A stretch of 64,000 nucleotides of DNA from Dactylis glomerata (taxonomy: Eukaryota > Streptophyta > Magnoliopsida > Poales > Poaceae): contig QXEO01000431.1 in NCBI GenBank assembly GCA_007115705.1, positions 930,001 to 994,000 of the forward strand, written 5' to 3'. The position numbers and the translations under genes were made by a program. Below, piece after piece: positions 13,137 through 25,652 of the stretch. Position 1 is the first letter of the stretch. Each line of letters starts with the position of its first letter. The notes beneath the pieces were generated by a model. The model searched no databases. It saw nothing but the letters and a program-made list of their open reading frames with translations, and was not told where the DNA came from.

Positions 13137-14678
13137 TGATACGTCTCAAACGTATCTATAATTTTTGATGCTCCATGCTTGTTTTTACACCATTTGCCTT
13201 GTGTTTCGTTACACTTCGTGGCACTTTTATGCATTTTCCGGAACTAACCTATTAACAAGTCGCCACAGTGCCAGTTCCCTGTTTTCTGCTGTTTTTGTAT
13301 TTCAGAAAAGCTACACAGGAAATATTCACGGAATTGGACGAAACAAGTTCCAGAAGTCTTATTTTTCCCGGAAGCTTCCCGAAGACCGAAAGAGAGCCGG
13401 AGGGGGGCCAGAGGCCGCCCTCACACATAGGTGGCGCGGCCCAGGCCCTGGCCGCGCCACCCTGGTGTGAGGAGCCCCTGGCTGCCCCCTGACGACGCCC
13501 CTTCGCCTATATAAAGCCTCGGGACGGAAAACCCTAGGGGATTCGGCAATTTTCCAGAAAGAGTTCCGCAGCTCCGCCGCCGCCGCCGATGAATTTTGGG
13601 GGACAGAAGTCTCTGTTCCGGCACCCTGCCAGGACGGGGAAGTGCCCCCGGAGCCATCTCCATCGGTCTCCATCGCCGTCTCCACCGTCTCCATCGACCT
13701 CACCGCTATCTCCATCAACCTTGCTGTCTCCTATGATGAGGAGGGAGTAGTTCATCCCCGGGGCTGAGGGCTCTACCGGTAGCTATGTGGTTCACCTCTC
13801 TCTCCCATGATGTGATCTTTATGTGATCGTGAGCTTTGTATCATGTTGAACAAGTAGATGTTCTATTCAGATATTATGTGTACTCTAGTGATGTTATTAA
13901 AGTAATCTATTCCTCCTGCCATGGTGTAATGGTGACAGTGCGTGCATCATGGTGGTACTTGGTCTAGGCTACGATTGTGATCTCTTATGGATTATGAGAA
14001 TAATTATCACTATGATAGTATTGAAGTGATCTATTCCTCCTTTCATGGTGTAATGTTGACAGTGTGTGCACCGTGTTAGTACTTGGTCTAAGTTGCAATA
14101 ATATCTATCTTGAGTTGTGATCTGATTTGAATATCTCTATGAGTGGTGTTTGTCAAGTACTTGATGAACTTTAAGGAGTGCTTCGTAGCCCTACGCAATG
14201 ATTAGTGTTGTTCAATAGGAGAGTAATTCAGAGTACCATAGTGAAGAGAAGTTATTTATTTGTTCAATCATGTTATATTTCTTGGGAGTGTATCCACTAG
14301 TGAAAGTATGATCCCTAGGCCTTGTTTCCAAGCATTGCACACCGTTTACTTACTGTTTTGTTACATATTTGCTCGCAGCGATACTTATTCCATACTACAT
14401 TTACTACTCATAATCATCACTACTACTTGTATTTCACTATCTCTTCGCCGAACTAGTGCACCTATACATCTGACAAGTGTATTGGGTGTGTTGGGGACAC
14501 AAGAGACTTTCTGTATCGTAATTGTAGGGTTGCTTGAGAGGGATAGCTTTGACCTCTTCCTCCCTGAGTTCGATAAACCTTGGGTGATCCACTTAAGGGA
14601 AACTTGCTGCTGCTCTACAAACCTCTGCACTTGGAGGCCCAACACTGTCTACAAGAACAGAAGCGTGTGTAGACATCA
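13137..14678 (+). repeat. Element B, 5' LTR
   Basis: 1,542 bp from TGATACGTCTC to GTAGACATCA. It contains a promoter-like 'tatataaagcc' at about 13507-13517 that also occurs in the 3' copy. ORFs reported inside are LTR noise. Confidence 0.9.
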
Positions 14679-14688
14679 AGCTCTTTTC

Positions 14689-14706
14689 TGGCGCCGTTGC
14701 CGGGGA
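14689..14706 (+). other. Element B primer binding site
   Basis: TGGCGCCGTTGCCGGGGA lies 10 bases after the 5' LTR end. This is the usual PBS of Athila-like grass gypsy elements, normally assigned to tRNA-Asp. Confidence 0.8.
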
Positions 14707-14819
14707 GGTAAGGTAAAAGGTACTCGCATCCTCCTGTGTGAGTGCTTGGAGTTATTTCCTTTAGATTCTGCAATTATATCTTTTTGTTTCTTATTTTTAT
14801 TTTCACTAGTTAGGCTTAA

Positions 14820-15668
14820 ATGGAAAACAATGAGTTTTGTAGTCTTTTTCCTGAGTTTAGATATGAAGTGTTTGAAGAGAAAATTGAAAAACCTTTGGAG
14901 CTTAATTTGCATGCTAATAGTGTTGTTAGTATGAATGCTTTGAACACCGTTATTGCTAATGCTATAGAAAAGTCTAAGCTTGGGGAAGCTGGTTTTGTTA
15001 AGCATGATATTTTTAGTTCCCCAGCTTTAGTGGAGAAGGTTTGTTCTGATAATATTTTATCTCCCATATGTGATGTTCCTTCTTATGATGATATGTTCGA
15101 AGAATATGCTTTGCGAAATAGCTGTTCTTTAGCTTGTGATGATACTAAACCTCTAGTTTATGATGGCTATGATGATGAGTATAATATTTTCAGTTCACCT
15201 ACTATTGAGGATAAAATTAGTTATGATTACAATATGCCTCCTATTTATGATGATTATGGTGATGAGAATAATTATTCTGTTGAATTTGCTCCTACTACTA
15301 TTGTTCCTGTGGTGAGTATTAATTCTTTTATGCATGTGGCTCATGATAGGGATGTTTTATGTGATAATTCTATTTTTAATTCTATTCATGATGCTACTGA
15401 AAGTTACTATGAGAGAGGGAAACATGGTTTGATGGATCTCAACAATATTGAGTTTCCCCTCTTTATGTTGCAATTCTTGAAGTTGTACTTGTTTTGCCTT
15501 CCTATGCTTTTTGCTTTGCGCTTTTATGACTTGTCTCTTTACAAGACTATTTTTCATAGGAAGTGGTTTAGATTTAAATGTGTTCCATACTTGCTTTTTG
15601 ATGGTCTCTATTGCTTTAAGTTCCTATATGGCGCATTTGCCTCAAGCTCTTATATGGCGCCCACATGA
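14820..15668 (+). CDS. Element B acidic/tyrosine-rich ORF of unknown function
   Basis: 282 codons starting 140 bp after the PBS, so it lies where gag would be. The first 170 residues are rich in Asp, Glu and Tyr (for example DDMFEEYAL, YDGYDDEYN, YDDYGDENN). The last ~80 are hydrophobic and basic, around FPLFMLQFLKLYLFCLPML and HRKWFRFKC. No zinc knuckle, protease or RT motif is visible. Similar acidic ORFs followed by 'YYERGK..FPLYML' occur, as I recall, in many hypothetical proteins derived from wheat-tribe non-autonomous gypsy elements. It is intact and in the element's sense strand, so it may be expressed. Function unknown. Confidence 0.6.
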   Translation: MENNEFCSLFPEFRYEVFEEKIEKPLELNLHANSVVSMNALNTVIANAIEKSKLGEAGFVKHDIFSSPALVEKVCSDNILSPICDVPSYDDMFEEYALRNSCSLACDDTKPLVYDGYDDEYNIFSSPTIEDKISYDYNMPPIYDDYGDENNYSVEFAPTTIVPVVSINSFMHVAHDRDVLCDNSIFNSIHDATESYYERGKHGLMDLNNIEFPLFMLQFLKLYLFCLPMLFALRFYDLSLYKTIFHRKWFRFKCVPYLLFDGLYCFKFLYGAFASSSYMAPT

Positions 15669-18245
15669 GCATCTATGCAAATTACTGCGCCTAGCTCAAA
15701 GGCGTTAAAGAAAAGCACTCTTGGGAGATAACCCATTGTTTATTTTCAGTACTTTTTCTTTTATTTGAGTCTTGGAAGTTATTACTACTATAATGACCGC
15801 TCCTTATCCTTTTTATTTTGTTGTTGTGCCAAGAGAAGCCTCTAATTTGAGTGAGGTAAGATTTGGGGATGTTGCTGTCCTGAAACAGTTTTCGGTGCTG
15901 CACCATAAAAATTCGTGAAAATTCTCTGTATATCTTTTAGACCTGCGATTTCTTGTGCATATGCCCCAGGTTATATCCAAACTTTCATTAGTTGAACACT
16001 TTTTGATTTGAGCAATAGAAAACCCTCTAAGAATTCGACCTTTGTCAGCTGTTCTGTTTTGACAGATTTCTGCCAATATTTGTGTTTGCCGCTTTAGCGC
16101 TTTCTTTTTGAGTTCTTTTTATCACAGAACTTTTGGGGACGTTGCTACAGTAGTATATGCTTTATATTTGGTGGTTTTGAGTTGAAACCTGAAGCAAAAA
16201 GGGTTGATTCATTATTATGCTTACACTAATATTGCTAATAGAATTGTGTTTAGTTTTGTATGAAGGAAGTTTTCAAGTGTAGGGATTGGAGAATGATGAG
16301 ATGAGATGAAGAATGGACAAAAGCTCAAGCTTGGGGATGCCCATGCATCACCCCAAGAAATATCCAAGAAGTACAAGCGTCAAAGCTTGGGGATGCCCCC
16401 GAGGCACCCCTTCTTCATCGGCAAAAATTAGGTCACCTTTCAAAACACTATATTTTTATTGCTTCATGCACTATGCGTTTTTCTTGGAGCGTCAGTTGTT
16501 TTAGTTTTCAGTATTAGTTTAGTTTAGTTTGCTGCAATATATGGTTAGATCACATCATGTTTCTTTTGGAGGAGATGAACTCGCTTTTCATTTGCCAAGA
16601 ACACTCTAGTTTTCACTCCTATCGTTTCAACAAGTGTTCTCTTTTTCTGCTACTGCGTTTAGCTTGTATTTTTTGCCTTGATTTTCATTCAGATCTTCTT
16701 ATATTTATTTATCAAGGTGTATTTTTGCCTCTGGACCATGTTGGTTTTCCTCAAAAGAGTTGGATTAAAAAAGTTCGAATGGTGTTGGAAAAGAGAAAAA
16801 GCTTTATGCAAAAAGTGGTACAAAAAGGAGCTTGTGTAGACTGCGGCCTAGGCTTTTGCATGTCGTGCTTGATGTCTTTTTGATAGTATGCTTAGTGATT
16901 TTTGTTGTAGCATGACTTGTCTCAAATAACTGAGATTGCTTAATGAGCCTTTGAAAAAATCATGCGTTATTTTTATTATTTGGAAGCATTATTTTGATTT
17001 TCTCCTTGATGCTTTATTTGGGTTGACTTGGCGCATGCTCACACATGTTAGACTCATACAAAGTCGCCAATAGCCTCTATGATCATTTAGTTTTTGACTT
17101 TTGATGCCATCTTATGCTTCTTTTAATGTTGCTTTGTCGCTATGCATTATTATGGCCGTTATTGCTCTCTTAGTTGGTCGCTCCCAGTCTTTTGCTAGCC
17201 CTCATTTTGTACTGAGTATGAGCTCTACTCGTGCATCCAACTCCCAAAAACCAAGTTTGCCATTGTGTCCACTATAAATTCCTATGCATGGTATTTGCAA
17301 GCCATTCCAAAGTAAATTTTCATGTGCTACCTTTCAAAACTTTCAACTACTTCTCATTTTGTGCCACTGTTTTTAGCTCATGGGGACGTAGTGGTCGGAT
17401 TTGCTATCTTCCATATTGCTTATTCCAAAAAGAAAAAAAAAGAAAGAAAAAAAGGCACTCCTCCATGGAATGTGAATGTTGGTGGGCACCCGATGGAATT
17501 GGTTAGCCATGGTTTGTGAAAGAAAAAAAGGTGGGGAGGAGTGCCAAGCTTTATAAAAGAGCACAAAAGTGCCAATCTCTCTCTCAAAAACTTGCTTCAT
17601 TTTTGTATGGAAGATAGTAAGAACCCCATTGCCAGTCGTTGACAAAAGCAACCACCTCTCAAAAACCAATTTTTATCTCTCTGTTTTACAAATGAAAAGC
17701 TCTAGCACATGTTTAATCACTGCTTTCCTCCGCGAAGGGCCTATCTTTTAATTTTATGTTGAGTCACCACCTTCTATCTTTATGCACTATTAAGAGAGCA
17801 TAGTTGTCATTCTTAGTATAATGTGCATTGTCCCAAAGTTTTCATTGATTGATTCATATTGTTGGTTTCACTTGTTCTCAAATTATTTGTATCTAGTCGC
17901 CCTCTTAAACTTGAAGGTGTCCTATGCATTTATGTTTTGCTCTCCATGAAGGACAAGCTGAAAACCATTTGTATGTTTTCCTTACGATTTGAACACACAT
18001 TTGACTTTCATTGTTTCATTTTCATGATCTTTTGTTTGTGTTCATTTTCATGTTTACAACATGGTTGCTAAGTTCTTTATTATCAAGATTATGTCTTTCA
18101 TGCCCATGTTTTAAGTTCTTATGATCCCAGCTCACAATGCTTACATATTTGATCAAGATTGTATAGGTGCATGTCACCTCAAAAATTATTTCTTTTGTTA
18201 TCACTTACCTACTCGAGGACGAGCAGGAGTTAAGCTTGGGGATGC
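15669..18245 (+). mobile_element. Element B internal region, non-coding 3' part
   Basis: About 2.6 kb without a supported gene. Its middle (16300-16470) contains 'aagcttggggatgcc' repeated at 16327 and 16384, copies of the PPT-like word. The end (18229-18245) reads ttaagcttggggatgc directly before LTR2 and is the PPT. The A-rich run at 17409-17455 is low complexity. The segment around 16270-16850 is homologous in reverse to D at about 29860-30420. Confidence 0.7.
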
Positions 18246-19788
18246 TGATACGTCTCAAATGTATCTATAATTTTTGATGCTCCATGCTTGTTTTTACACC
18301 ATTTGCCTTGTGTTTCGTTACACTTCGTGGCACTTTTATGCATTTTCCGGAACTAACCTATTAATAAGTCGCCACAGTGCCAGTTTCCTATTTTCTGTTG
18401 TTTTTGTGTTTCAGAAAAGCTACACAGGAAATATTCTCAGAATTGGACGAAACAAGTTCCAGAAGTCTTATTTTTCCCGGAAGCTTTCCGAAGACCGAAA
18501 GAGAGCCGGAGGGGGGCCAGAGGCCGCTCTCACACATAGGTGGTGCGGCCCAGGCCCTGGTCGCGCCACCCTGGTGTGAGGAGCCCCTGGCTGCCCCCTG
18601 ATGACGCCCCTTCGCCTATATAAAGCCTCGGGACGGAAAACCCTAGGGGATTCGGCAATTTTCCAGAAAGAGTTCCGCAGCTCCGCCGCCGCCGCCGACG
18701 AATTTCGGGGGACAGAAGTCTCTGTTCCGGCACCCTGCCAGGACGGGGAAGTGCCCCCGGAGCCATCTCCATCGGTCTCCATCACCATCTCCGCCGTCTC
18801 CATCGACCTCACCGCCATCTCCATCAACCTTGCTGTCTCCTATGATGAGGAGGGAGTAGTTCATCCCCGGAGCTGAGGGCTCTACCGGTAGCTATGTGGT
18901 TCACCTCTCTCTCCCATGATGTGATCTTTATGTGATCGTGAGCTTTGTATCATGTTGAACAAGTAGATGTTATTATTCAGATATTATGTGTACTCTAGTG
19001 ATGTTATTAAAGTAATCTATTCCTCCTGCCATGGTGTAACGGTGACAGTTCATGCATCATGGTGGTACTTGGTCTAGGCTACGATTGTGATCTCTTATGG
19101 ATTATGAGAATAATTATCACTATGATAGTATTGAAGTGATCTATTCCTCCTTTCATGGTGTAATGTTGACAGTGTGTGCACCGTGTTAGTACTTGGTCTA
19201 AGTTGCAATAATACCTATCTTGAGTTGTGATCTGATTTGAATAGCTCTATGAGTGGTGTTTGTCAAGTACTTGATGAACTTTAAGGAGTGCTTCGTAGCC
19301 CTACGCAATGATTAGTGTTGTTCAATAGGAGAGTAATTCAGAGTACCATAGTGAAGAGAAGTTATTTATTTGTTCAATCATGTTATATTTCTTGGGAGTG
19401 TGTCCACTAGTGAAAGTATGATCCCTAGGCCTTGTTTCCAAGCATTGCACACCGTTTACTTACTGTTTTGTTACATGTTTGCTCGCAGCGATACTTATTC
19501 CATACTACATTTACTACTCATAATCATCACTACTACTTGTATTTCACTATCTCTTCGCCAAACTAGTGCACCTATACATCTGACAAGTGTATTGGGTGTG
19601 TTGGGGACACAAGAGACTTTCTGTATCGTAATTGCAGGGTTGCTTGAGAGGGATAGCTTTGACCTCTTCCTCCCTGAGTTCGATAAACCTTGGGTGATCC
19701 ACTTAAGAGAAACTTGCTGCTGCTCTACAAACCTCTGCACTTGGAGGCCCAACACTGTCTACAAGAACAGAAGCATGTGTAGACATCA
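18246..19788 (+). repeat. Element B, 3' LTR
   Basis: 1,543 bp, TGATACGTCTCAAATG... to ...GTAGACATCA, followed by the GTATA target duplication. Nearly collinear with 13137-14678, with scattered substitutions, many of them C/T or G/A. Confidence 0.9.
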
Positions 19789-20799
19789 GTATACACGTAT
19801 CATCGAGAACCGCCAACGGGGTACCTCCGTGCCCGATGAGATGGAACAAGCCCACATCAAAATGACAGGACAAACAGACAATGAACACCTCGGCATCTCT
19901 TTTATTTACCATTGGTATAGCTTTTTATTTTGAGATGCGTTGTCGAATGTTCAATGCTGTAAATTTCCATCATGAATTATGCATGGCTTAGATTGGCGGC
20001 CCAAGTGTTTTTCTAACACGTATACAAACTCCATGATCCCGCAAGATTCCTAACTTATTTCACATCGCGAGTATCCATAAACAAAAGATCACGATATCAA
20101 CTCAAATAAGAAGTGCAATGTTGAAAGCTTACCCCATGACGACATGGTTTGGCTAATTTCTAACTTACAACTTGCAAGCATAACAACTCAACATAAGAGA
20201 GCCATAATGTCAAATTTTTAAGAATGAGAAAAGTAAAGTGTTCCATCAGGTTCGTGAGAGCTTTACTGACCAATTTTTGCATAACACCAAAAGAGTTTAA
20301 TTTGAAGGATAGATAAAAGCAAGTCAAATGTACTTTGGAATAGCAAATTGCTAATAGGTATGTATGGTGGACACATTGGAACAACTTGGTTTTTAGGAGT
20401 TGGATGCACGAGTAGAGCTCATACTCAGTACAAAATGAGGGCTAGCAAAAGACTAGGAGCGACCAACTAAGAGAGCAATAACGGCCATAATCATGCATAG
20501 CGACAAAACATCATTAAGAGAAGCATAAGATGGCATCAAAAGTCAAAAACTAAATGATCATAGAGGCTTATGGCAACTTTGTATGAGTCAAACATGTTGT
20601 AAGCATGCACCAAGTCAACCCAAATAAAGCATCAAGGAGAAAACCAAATTAATGCTTCCAAACAATAAAAGCAACGCATGATTTTTTCAAAGGCTCATTA
20701 AGCAATCTCAGTCATTTGAGACAAGTCATGCTACAACAAAACCACTAAGCATACTATCAAAACGACATCAAGCACGACATCCAAAAGTCTAAGCCACAG
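19789..20799 (-). mobile_element. Element D internal region, middle part
   Basis: Continuation of D between insertions B and A. It resumes with 'gtatacacgtatcatcgag', present uninterrupted at 34131. No ORF of interest. It ends at CACAG (20795-20799), the left target duplication of A. Confidence 0.7.
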
Positions 20800-21133
20800 T
20801 GATGAGGGTTAACTCGATAAATGTCCTAGATGAAGGACTTAGGATTGGGGAGATAGGGCGTCGGATGAACTCGAAGGTAAAATCAGTCGAACAATGTGTG
20901 TATCGAAAGTAAATGTGGGTTTAAACCTGTCTTGCTTTCAATCTGTCCCTTACCGTCCCCTCCTGGTCCCTATATATATATGGCCAGGTCTCAAGGATCG
21001 GGAGGGATCTGATACAAATTATAATATCGACATACGATATGAACTCGTATTTTGACTAGCGTTACAATTGGGTCTAGCTTAACGGGCCTCAGGGGTTCTC
21101 AACTGACAGGCTCTATTATCTATACCCTTGTCA
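20800..21133 (-). repeat. Element A, 3' LTR
   Basis: 334 bp. On the minus strand it runs TGACAAGGGTATAG ... ACCCTCATCA, and it is preceded on that strand by a purine run (CGGGGGCTAC at 21134-21143) that serves as the PPT. It contains 'tatatatata' at about 20972. Same length as the copy at 29519. Confidence 0.9.
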
Positions 21134-22357
21134 GTAGCCCCCGAGATTCTACCAGAATTGCAGATTCGAGTTGAATCTCAGATCTCCAAATCTTTGACTT
21201 GATCAACACTTGACTTCTTCATATCTTCAAATCTTCGACTTGGTCTTTCAACTTATCTTTTTACTATAATGTCTCGCAAGGGGTTTTGATGAACAAGCCT
21301 GACAACTCTGATGGATTAAGAGGCTAGTTAACTGCCAGAATAGATACTTGTCACCTACTTCAAAATCAATCCCCTTGGACTTGAATTCGTGAAACCGGTC
21401 AAACCTATTCTTTTGCTGCATTTAGGACTTACAAAGAATGAATCCCAGTGATTCTCAGGGTACCCAGTGCGTCCACCAGGATTTTCTTCACGTCGTAGAC
21501 ATGGATAAGTACCAGCAGAGCGCATCCATGTGCGTATACCAGGCCACACAGGATGGATCCTGGGGTCTTACCATCGTGATATATTTCAACCACGGTATTC
21601 AAGTTTTGTCGCGATGACGCAACTCGAGAATCATATTTCGCAGCCTTGTTTGACTGATTCAATATACAAAATACTCGAGTTATCCTTTTTTAACTTTCAT
21701 AAATAGCTCCCGATGGGAGTAATTGATGTTTATTTTGTCGACAATGTAGTTGAAGTTTATTGCCGACGAAATGCAACCGATTGCGCCTAAACCACTTATC
21801 CACTAGCTGGTTCTTTATCATCGGCTTCAACTTCTCTCCTTTCTTCTGTCGACTTCTTTCTATCGGGTGCGCGGCAGCGCTCCCGATGGGAGTAGCCCCC
21901 GAGGCTATAGCCGAATTTTTTTGGGTATAGGCTCAAAAATATAGATATACCTGTTCCATATACTGTCTCTTGCGATATTTTTCGATATGATTCGTACTTT
22001 ATGATTTTTCTCTTCTTTTCTTTTGACGCAAGCCCCCGAGTCGAAGACGAGGTACACTGTGCTTCTTGATAGATACTTTCCCATCTTTTCTTGTTTCCTC
22101 TCTCTTCTTCTTTTTTTGTACGTATCTTTTTTATTGATACGTTGATCCTTCTTTATCATCTGCACTGGGAAAAATATAAAAACCCATAAATATATTTTGG
22201 GCCTTGCCTCTCCAGAGGCCCATTAGTGTGTACTTATAAATAAAGCACATTTGGTGGGGGCAAAAAACCCTAATTCATTCATTAGCTTCCTCCTTCGCCG
22301 CATCATCTTCCTTTTCCTCATCGCATCTAGGGTTTTTCCTTCCCAACAACTATCTCC

Positions 22358-22930
22358 ATGGCCGATGCAGGAGGACCGCGTCTGAACATCGGTGCCCCGG
22401 TGGAGAAATGAGGTCGCGGCTGCCCCTGCGGTAGTAAGAACAAGCCTGCGATCCCTGTTGTGGCATCATCATCATCTGCTCTGACGAAACGGCGCCCCGG
22501 CCACCCGGTGGGAAGCAAGAATAAGATCAAGGATTCATCTGCGGCGCCAGGTTCGAGCGCTCCTCCTCACAATGCTTCTCCTCCTCCACCCAAAGTCTAC
22601 TCCTTCTTCTGCATTGCCGGCGCGCAGTGCCGTGAAATTCAGCGGTTACCGCTGAAATTCACCAAGTGTATGGACGGTCAAGAGCTGCGGGAAGCGGTTC
22701 TTCGTGAACACTCTGGGGGAGGAACCCCCTATGAAGTGGAGGTCTAGTACGACGGTGCCAGTGAACAGTACTTCAAGGGCGGCTGGTCGCAGTTTGCAGA
22801 AGACCATGACCTCCATCAAGGCTTCTTCATGACTTTCGACTATCACATCGGTACGTCGAAGTTTGACGTGCGGATCTACGACTGCACCCAGTGCCAGAAG
22901 GAGTACGAAGCTGAAGTGCACTTTCATTAG
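22358..22930 (+). pseudogene. Antisense AT-hook + B3-like ORF inside gypsy A
   Basis: A 190-codon frame on the strand opposite to A's own genes, between integrase and the 3' LTR. It has its own TATA-like ttataaataaa at about 22234-22244 and a CT-rich leader. Residues 18-28 give a decayed GRGRPRGSKNK-type AT-hook (GRGCPCGSKNK), and residues 41-52 a second (RRPGHPVGSKNK). The C-terminal half reads like a B3 DNA-binding fold: LPLKFTKCMDG, then FKGGWSQFAEDHDLHQGFFMTFD, then FDVRIYD. In-frame stops interrupt it at 22409-22411 (TGA, as from CGA) and 22745-22747 (TAG). The stop and the Arg-to-Cys changes look like C-to-T decay. It was probably a DNA-binding protein acquired by the retroelement; its role is unknown. 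Confidence 0.75.
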
Positions 22931-23327
22931 ATTCTCCCTTTATGTAATCTCTTTTCTTAGTTGTCCTTTCTCGTGCTATCTGTAATAAGTAGTCGTGTTG
23001 GATTATATTTTGTGCCTGCTTTATTAATAAACCATGGGAACTGATCATCGTTCCGAGGTATGCCCTTAATGTATTATCGGGTTCCTTTGAACCGTGGTTG
23101 TTTTTTTCGAATCTTGGGTTGCGAACAACCTAGTAGTATGTCTCATATACTCACAGAGCTCAATAATTTGTTAATATTATTTCGTACAACTCGAGGGGCT
23201 GAGCCCCCGAGTGGAAAGTAAAAATACTTATACATGTTGTCGAGTTGACCCAAAGAACACGACCTGTGGCCTCATGTTCTGGGTTCAGAGGGTCATAACC
23301 CAAAAAATCTTTATCGCCTTATGTCTT

Positions 23328-24170
23328 CTACGCGTAGAACCGCCGCAGTTGCTCTGTATTCCACGGGTTGCTCTTGTCTTTCCCTGTTTTCTTGTCTTTT
23401 AGTCGATAAGCTCCTCCTGGTATTACTGCTGTCACAATGTAGGGTCCTACCCATGGGGACTCCAATTTTCTATGACCATCTTGCTTGAGTCGTAGAACTA
23501 GATCTCCCACCATGAAAGATCGTGGACGAACTCGACTACTGTGGTAGTTTCATAGATTTTGCTGATATTGAGTAGCTCGGGCTAGTGCTACGTCTCTTGC
23601 TTCGTCGAGTGCATCGACATTATCCTGAAGTGCTTCTGTGGAAGTTGTCTCATCATATGATGTGATTCTTGGAGCTTCATGGGTGATCTCGACTAGAAGG
23701 ATGGCCTCTGTGCCATGGACCAAGAAGAAAGGCGTTTCTTGAGTAGCTGCGTTAGGTGTAGTTCGGAGACTCCAGAGTACGGAGGGTAGCTCATCTACCC
23801 AAGCGTGCTTGGCTTTCTCGAGGGGTGCTAACAACCTTTTCTTTATCCCATTGCATATTAAGCCATTGGCTTTCTCGACTTGCCCATTTGTCTTTGGATG
23901 CGTCACAGATGCAAATTTCAATTTAATTCCCAAACTTTCACAGTAATTCTTGAACTCCTTTGATGTGAAGTTTGTCCCATTATCTGTGATGATGCTGTGT
24001 GGTACTCCGAAGCAAAAGACTATGGACTTGATGAAGTTGATTGCGGCTGTAGAATCTTGGGTTTTCACAGGGGATGCCTCTACCCACTTGGTGAACTTGT
24101 CTACTGCAACCAGCATGTAAACATGCCCTCCTGGCCAAGATTTGTGCAGTTTTCCTACCATGTCAAGACC
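23328..24170 (-). pseudogene. Element A integrase core and C-terminal domain
   Basis: Minus-strand integrase of gypsy A. The catalytic D,D(35)E set is visible: Asp in AVDKFTKWVEA, Asp in IITDNGTNF, Glu in TNGQVEKAN. The C-terminal segment at 23328-23513 (GDLVLRL..., LESPWVGPYIV, GAYRLKD, PWNTEQLRRFY) is the usual chromodomain-less gypsy tail. One stop between 24171 and 24173 separates this core from the zinc-finger part upstream (FAQ-stop-GLDMVG, probably a lost Trp), and another break lies between 23513 and 23550. Residues for catalysis are intact, but the frame is broken. Confidence 0.9.
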
Positions 24171-25652
24171 CTATTGCGCGAAGGTCCGGGATAGTGGTAT
24201 TGGTTGCAACTCCGCTGCTAGCGCGTGTGGTCGAGATGCGAAATGTTGACAAGCCTTGCACTTACTCACTATGTCTTTCGCGTCCTCAATGGTTGTTAGC
24301 CAGTAAAATCCTGCACGAAAAGCTTTGGCTGCAATGGCTCTACTACTAGCGTGATGTCCACATACCCCTGCGTGGATGTCCTTTAAGATTTCTTGCCCTT
24401 CTTGAGGAGTGACGCACCGTTGCAAGAAGCCTCTTATACTTCTTTTGTATAATTTCCCTTGTAACACGACGAAAGCCTTAGATCGTCGTATTATCTTTTT
24501 CGCTTGTACTGTATCGTCGGGTAGTGTTTTATTTATCATGTATGCCAGATATGGCTGCATCCAGGTTTCTTTGATCATCATGATTTTTTCTGGTTCTTCT
24601 GTGCTTGTTTTTCCAGCCCCCGAGCCTGTTGCTTGGTGCTGACCTTGTTCCTCTACAGTCAAAGTTTTGTTGCTCTTTATTGATCTTTCTATGATTTCTT
24701 CCCAAAAGACTCCTTGCGGTACGGGTAAACACTGGGACCCGATGTTTGCCAGATTGTCGGTTTCCTCGTTACTGGCTCTATTGACGTGCGAAACTTCACA
24801 TCCATCGAATGTTCCCTCGAGATAATAATATAAGTTTTTGTACGCTATCGTATTGTCGCCGGTGGCATCGCACTTGTTCATCACTTGTTGGACGACGAGA
24901 TTCGAGTCTCTAAATATTTTCAGTCAAGTTGCTCCGCATGCTTTGGCCATTTTCATCCCATGGAGTAGCGCCTCGTATTCGGCTTCATTATTAGAAGCTT
25001 GGGAAAAACTCATCCTTAACACATATTTTAGTTTGTCGCCTTGTGGTCTTATTAGGACCACTCCCGCTTCTACGCCTTGGATTCTTTTTGAACCGTCGAA
25101 GTACATTGTCGATACACTTGATAGATCTGGCGGTCCTGTGCTTTGTAACTCCAACCACTATACTGTGAAATCTGGTAAAACTTGCAATTTGATCGCCTTT
25201 CGCTTTTCATACATGATATCCAGGGGTGATAACTCAATTTCCCATAAGGAGACACGTCCTATTGCTGAAGGGTTGTTCAATATATTGGATAGTGGTGCTT
25301 TGTTAACCACTATAATTGGGTGCACCGCGAAATATTGCCGTAGCTTTCGTGCTGTTGTGAATATGATGTATGCAAGTTTCTGGTAGTGCGGGTACCTTTG
25401 CTTTGTTGGAGATAGTACCTCGCTGACAAAATATACTGGTCGTTAGACTCCATGAGCTTTTCCTTCTTCACTTCTTTCGACTACTAATATTGTGCTCACC
25501 ACTTGATGTGTTGCTACAATATATAGTAGTAATGGCTCCTTTTCCTTTGGTGCGACCAACACCGGTGGTGTGGAAAGCACTTTTTTAAATTGTGCGAAGG
25601 CTGTGTCTGCTTCTTCCGTCCACTCGAATTTGTCGTCTGATTTTTTCATCAA
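24171..25652 (-). pseudogene. Element A RNase H and integrase zinc-binding (H2C2) region
   Basis: Minus-strand continuation of pol. 25443-25652 is the RT tether (KFEWTEEADTAFAQFKKVLSTPPVL). 24924-25154 holds the RNase H start (MYFDGSKR, GVVL, then NNEAEYEALLHG), with the catalytic Asp and Glu present. 24171-24884 carries the RNase H end (HVNRASNEETDNLA) and the integrase HHCC motif (HAGVCGHH...CKACQ). Several stops and frame changes lie between these blocks (for example near 24910-24925, 25155 and 25443), so this is a decayed polyprotein. Confidence 0.85.

Larger units (their letters stand above)
13137..19788 (+). mobile_element. Non-autonomous LTR retrotransposon 'B'
   Basis: 6,652 bp, plus strand, inserted in D with a perfect target duplication GTATA (13132-13136 and 19789-19793). 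LTRs of 1,542 and 1,543 bp bound an internal region of about 3.57 kb with PBS and PPT. There is no gag domain I recognise and no protease, RT or integrase, only one acidic ORF. Its LTR starts like that of D, so a relative inserted in opposite orientation. By eye the two LTRs differ at roughly 2% of positions, so B is fairly young. Confidence 0.9.

Noticed and set aside
13165..13755. ORFs repeated at 13165-13755 and 18274-18876
   Set aside because: They are the two LTR copies of element B; not genes.
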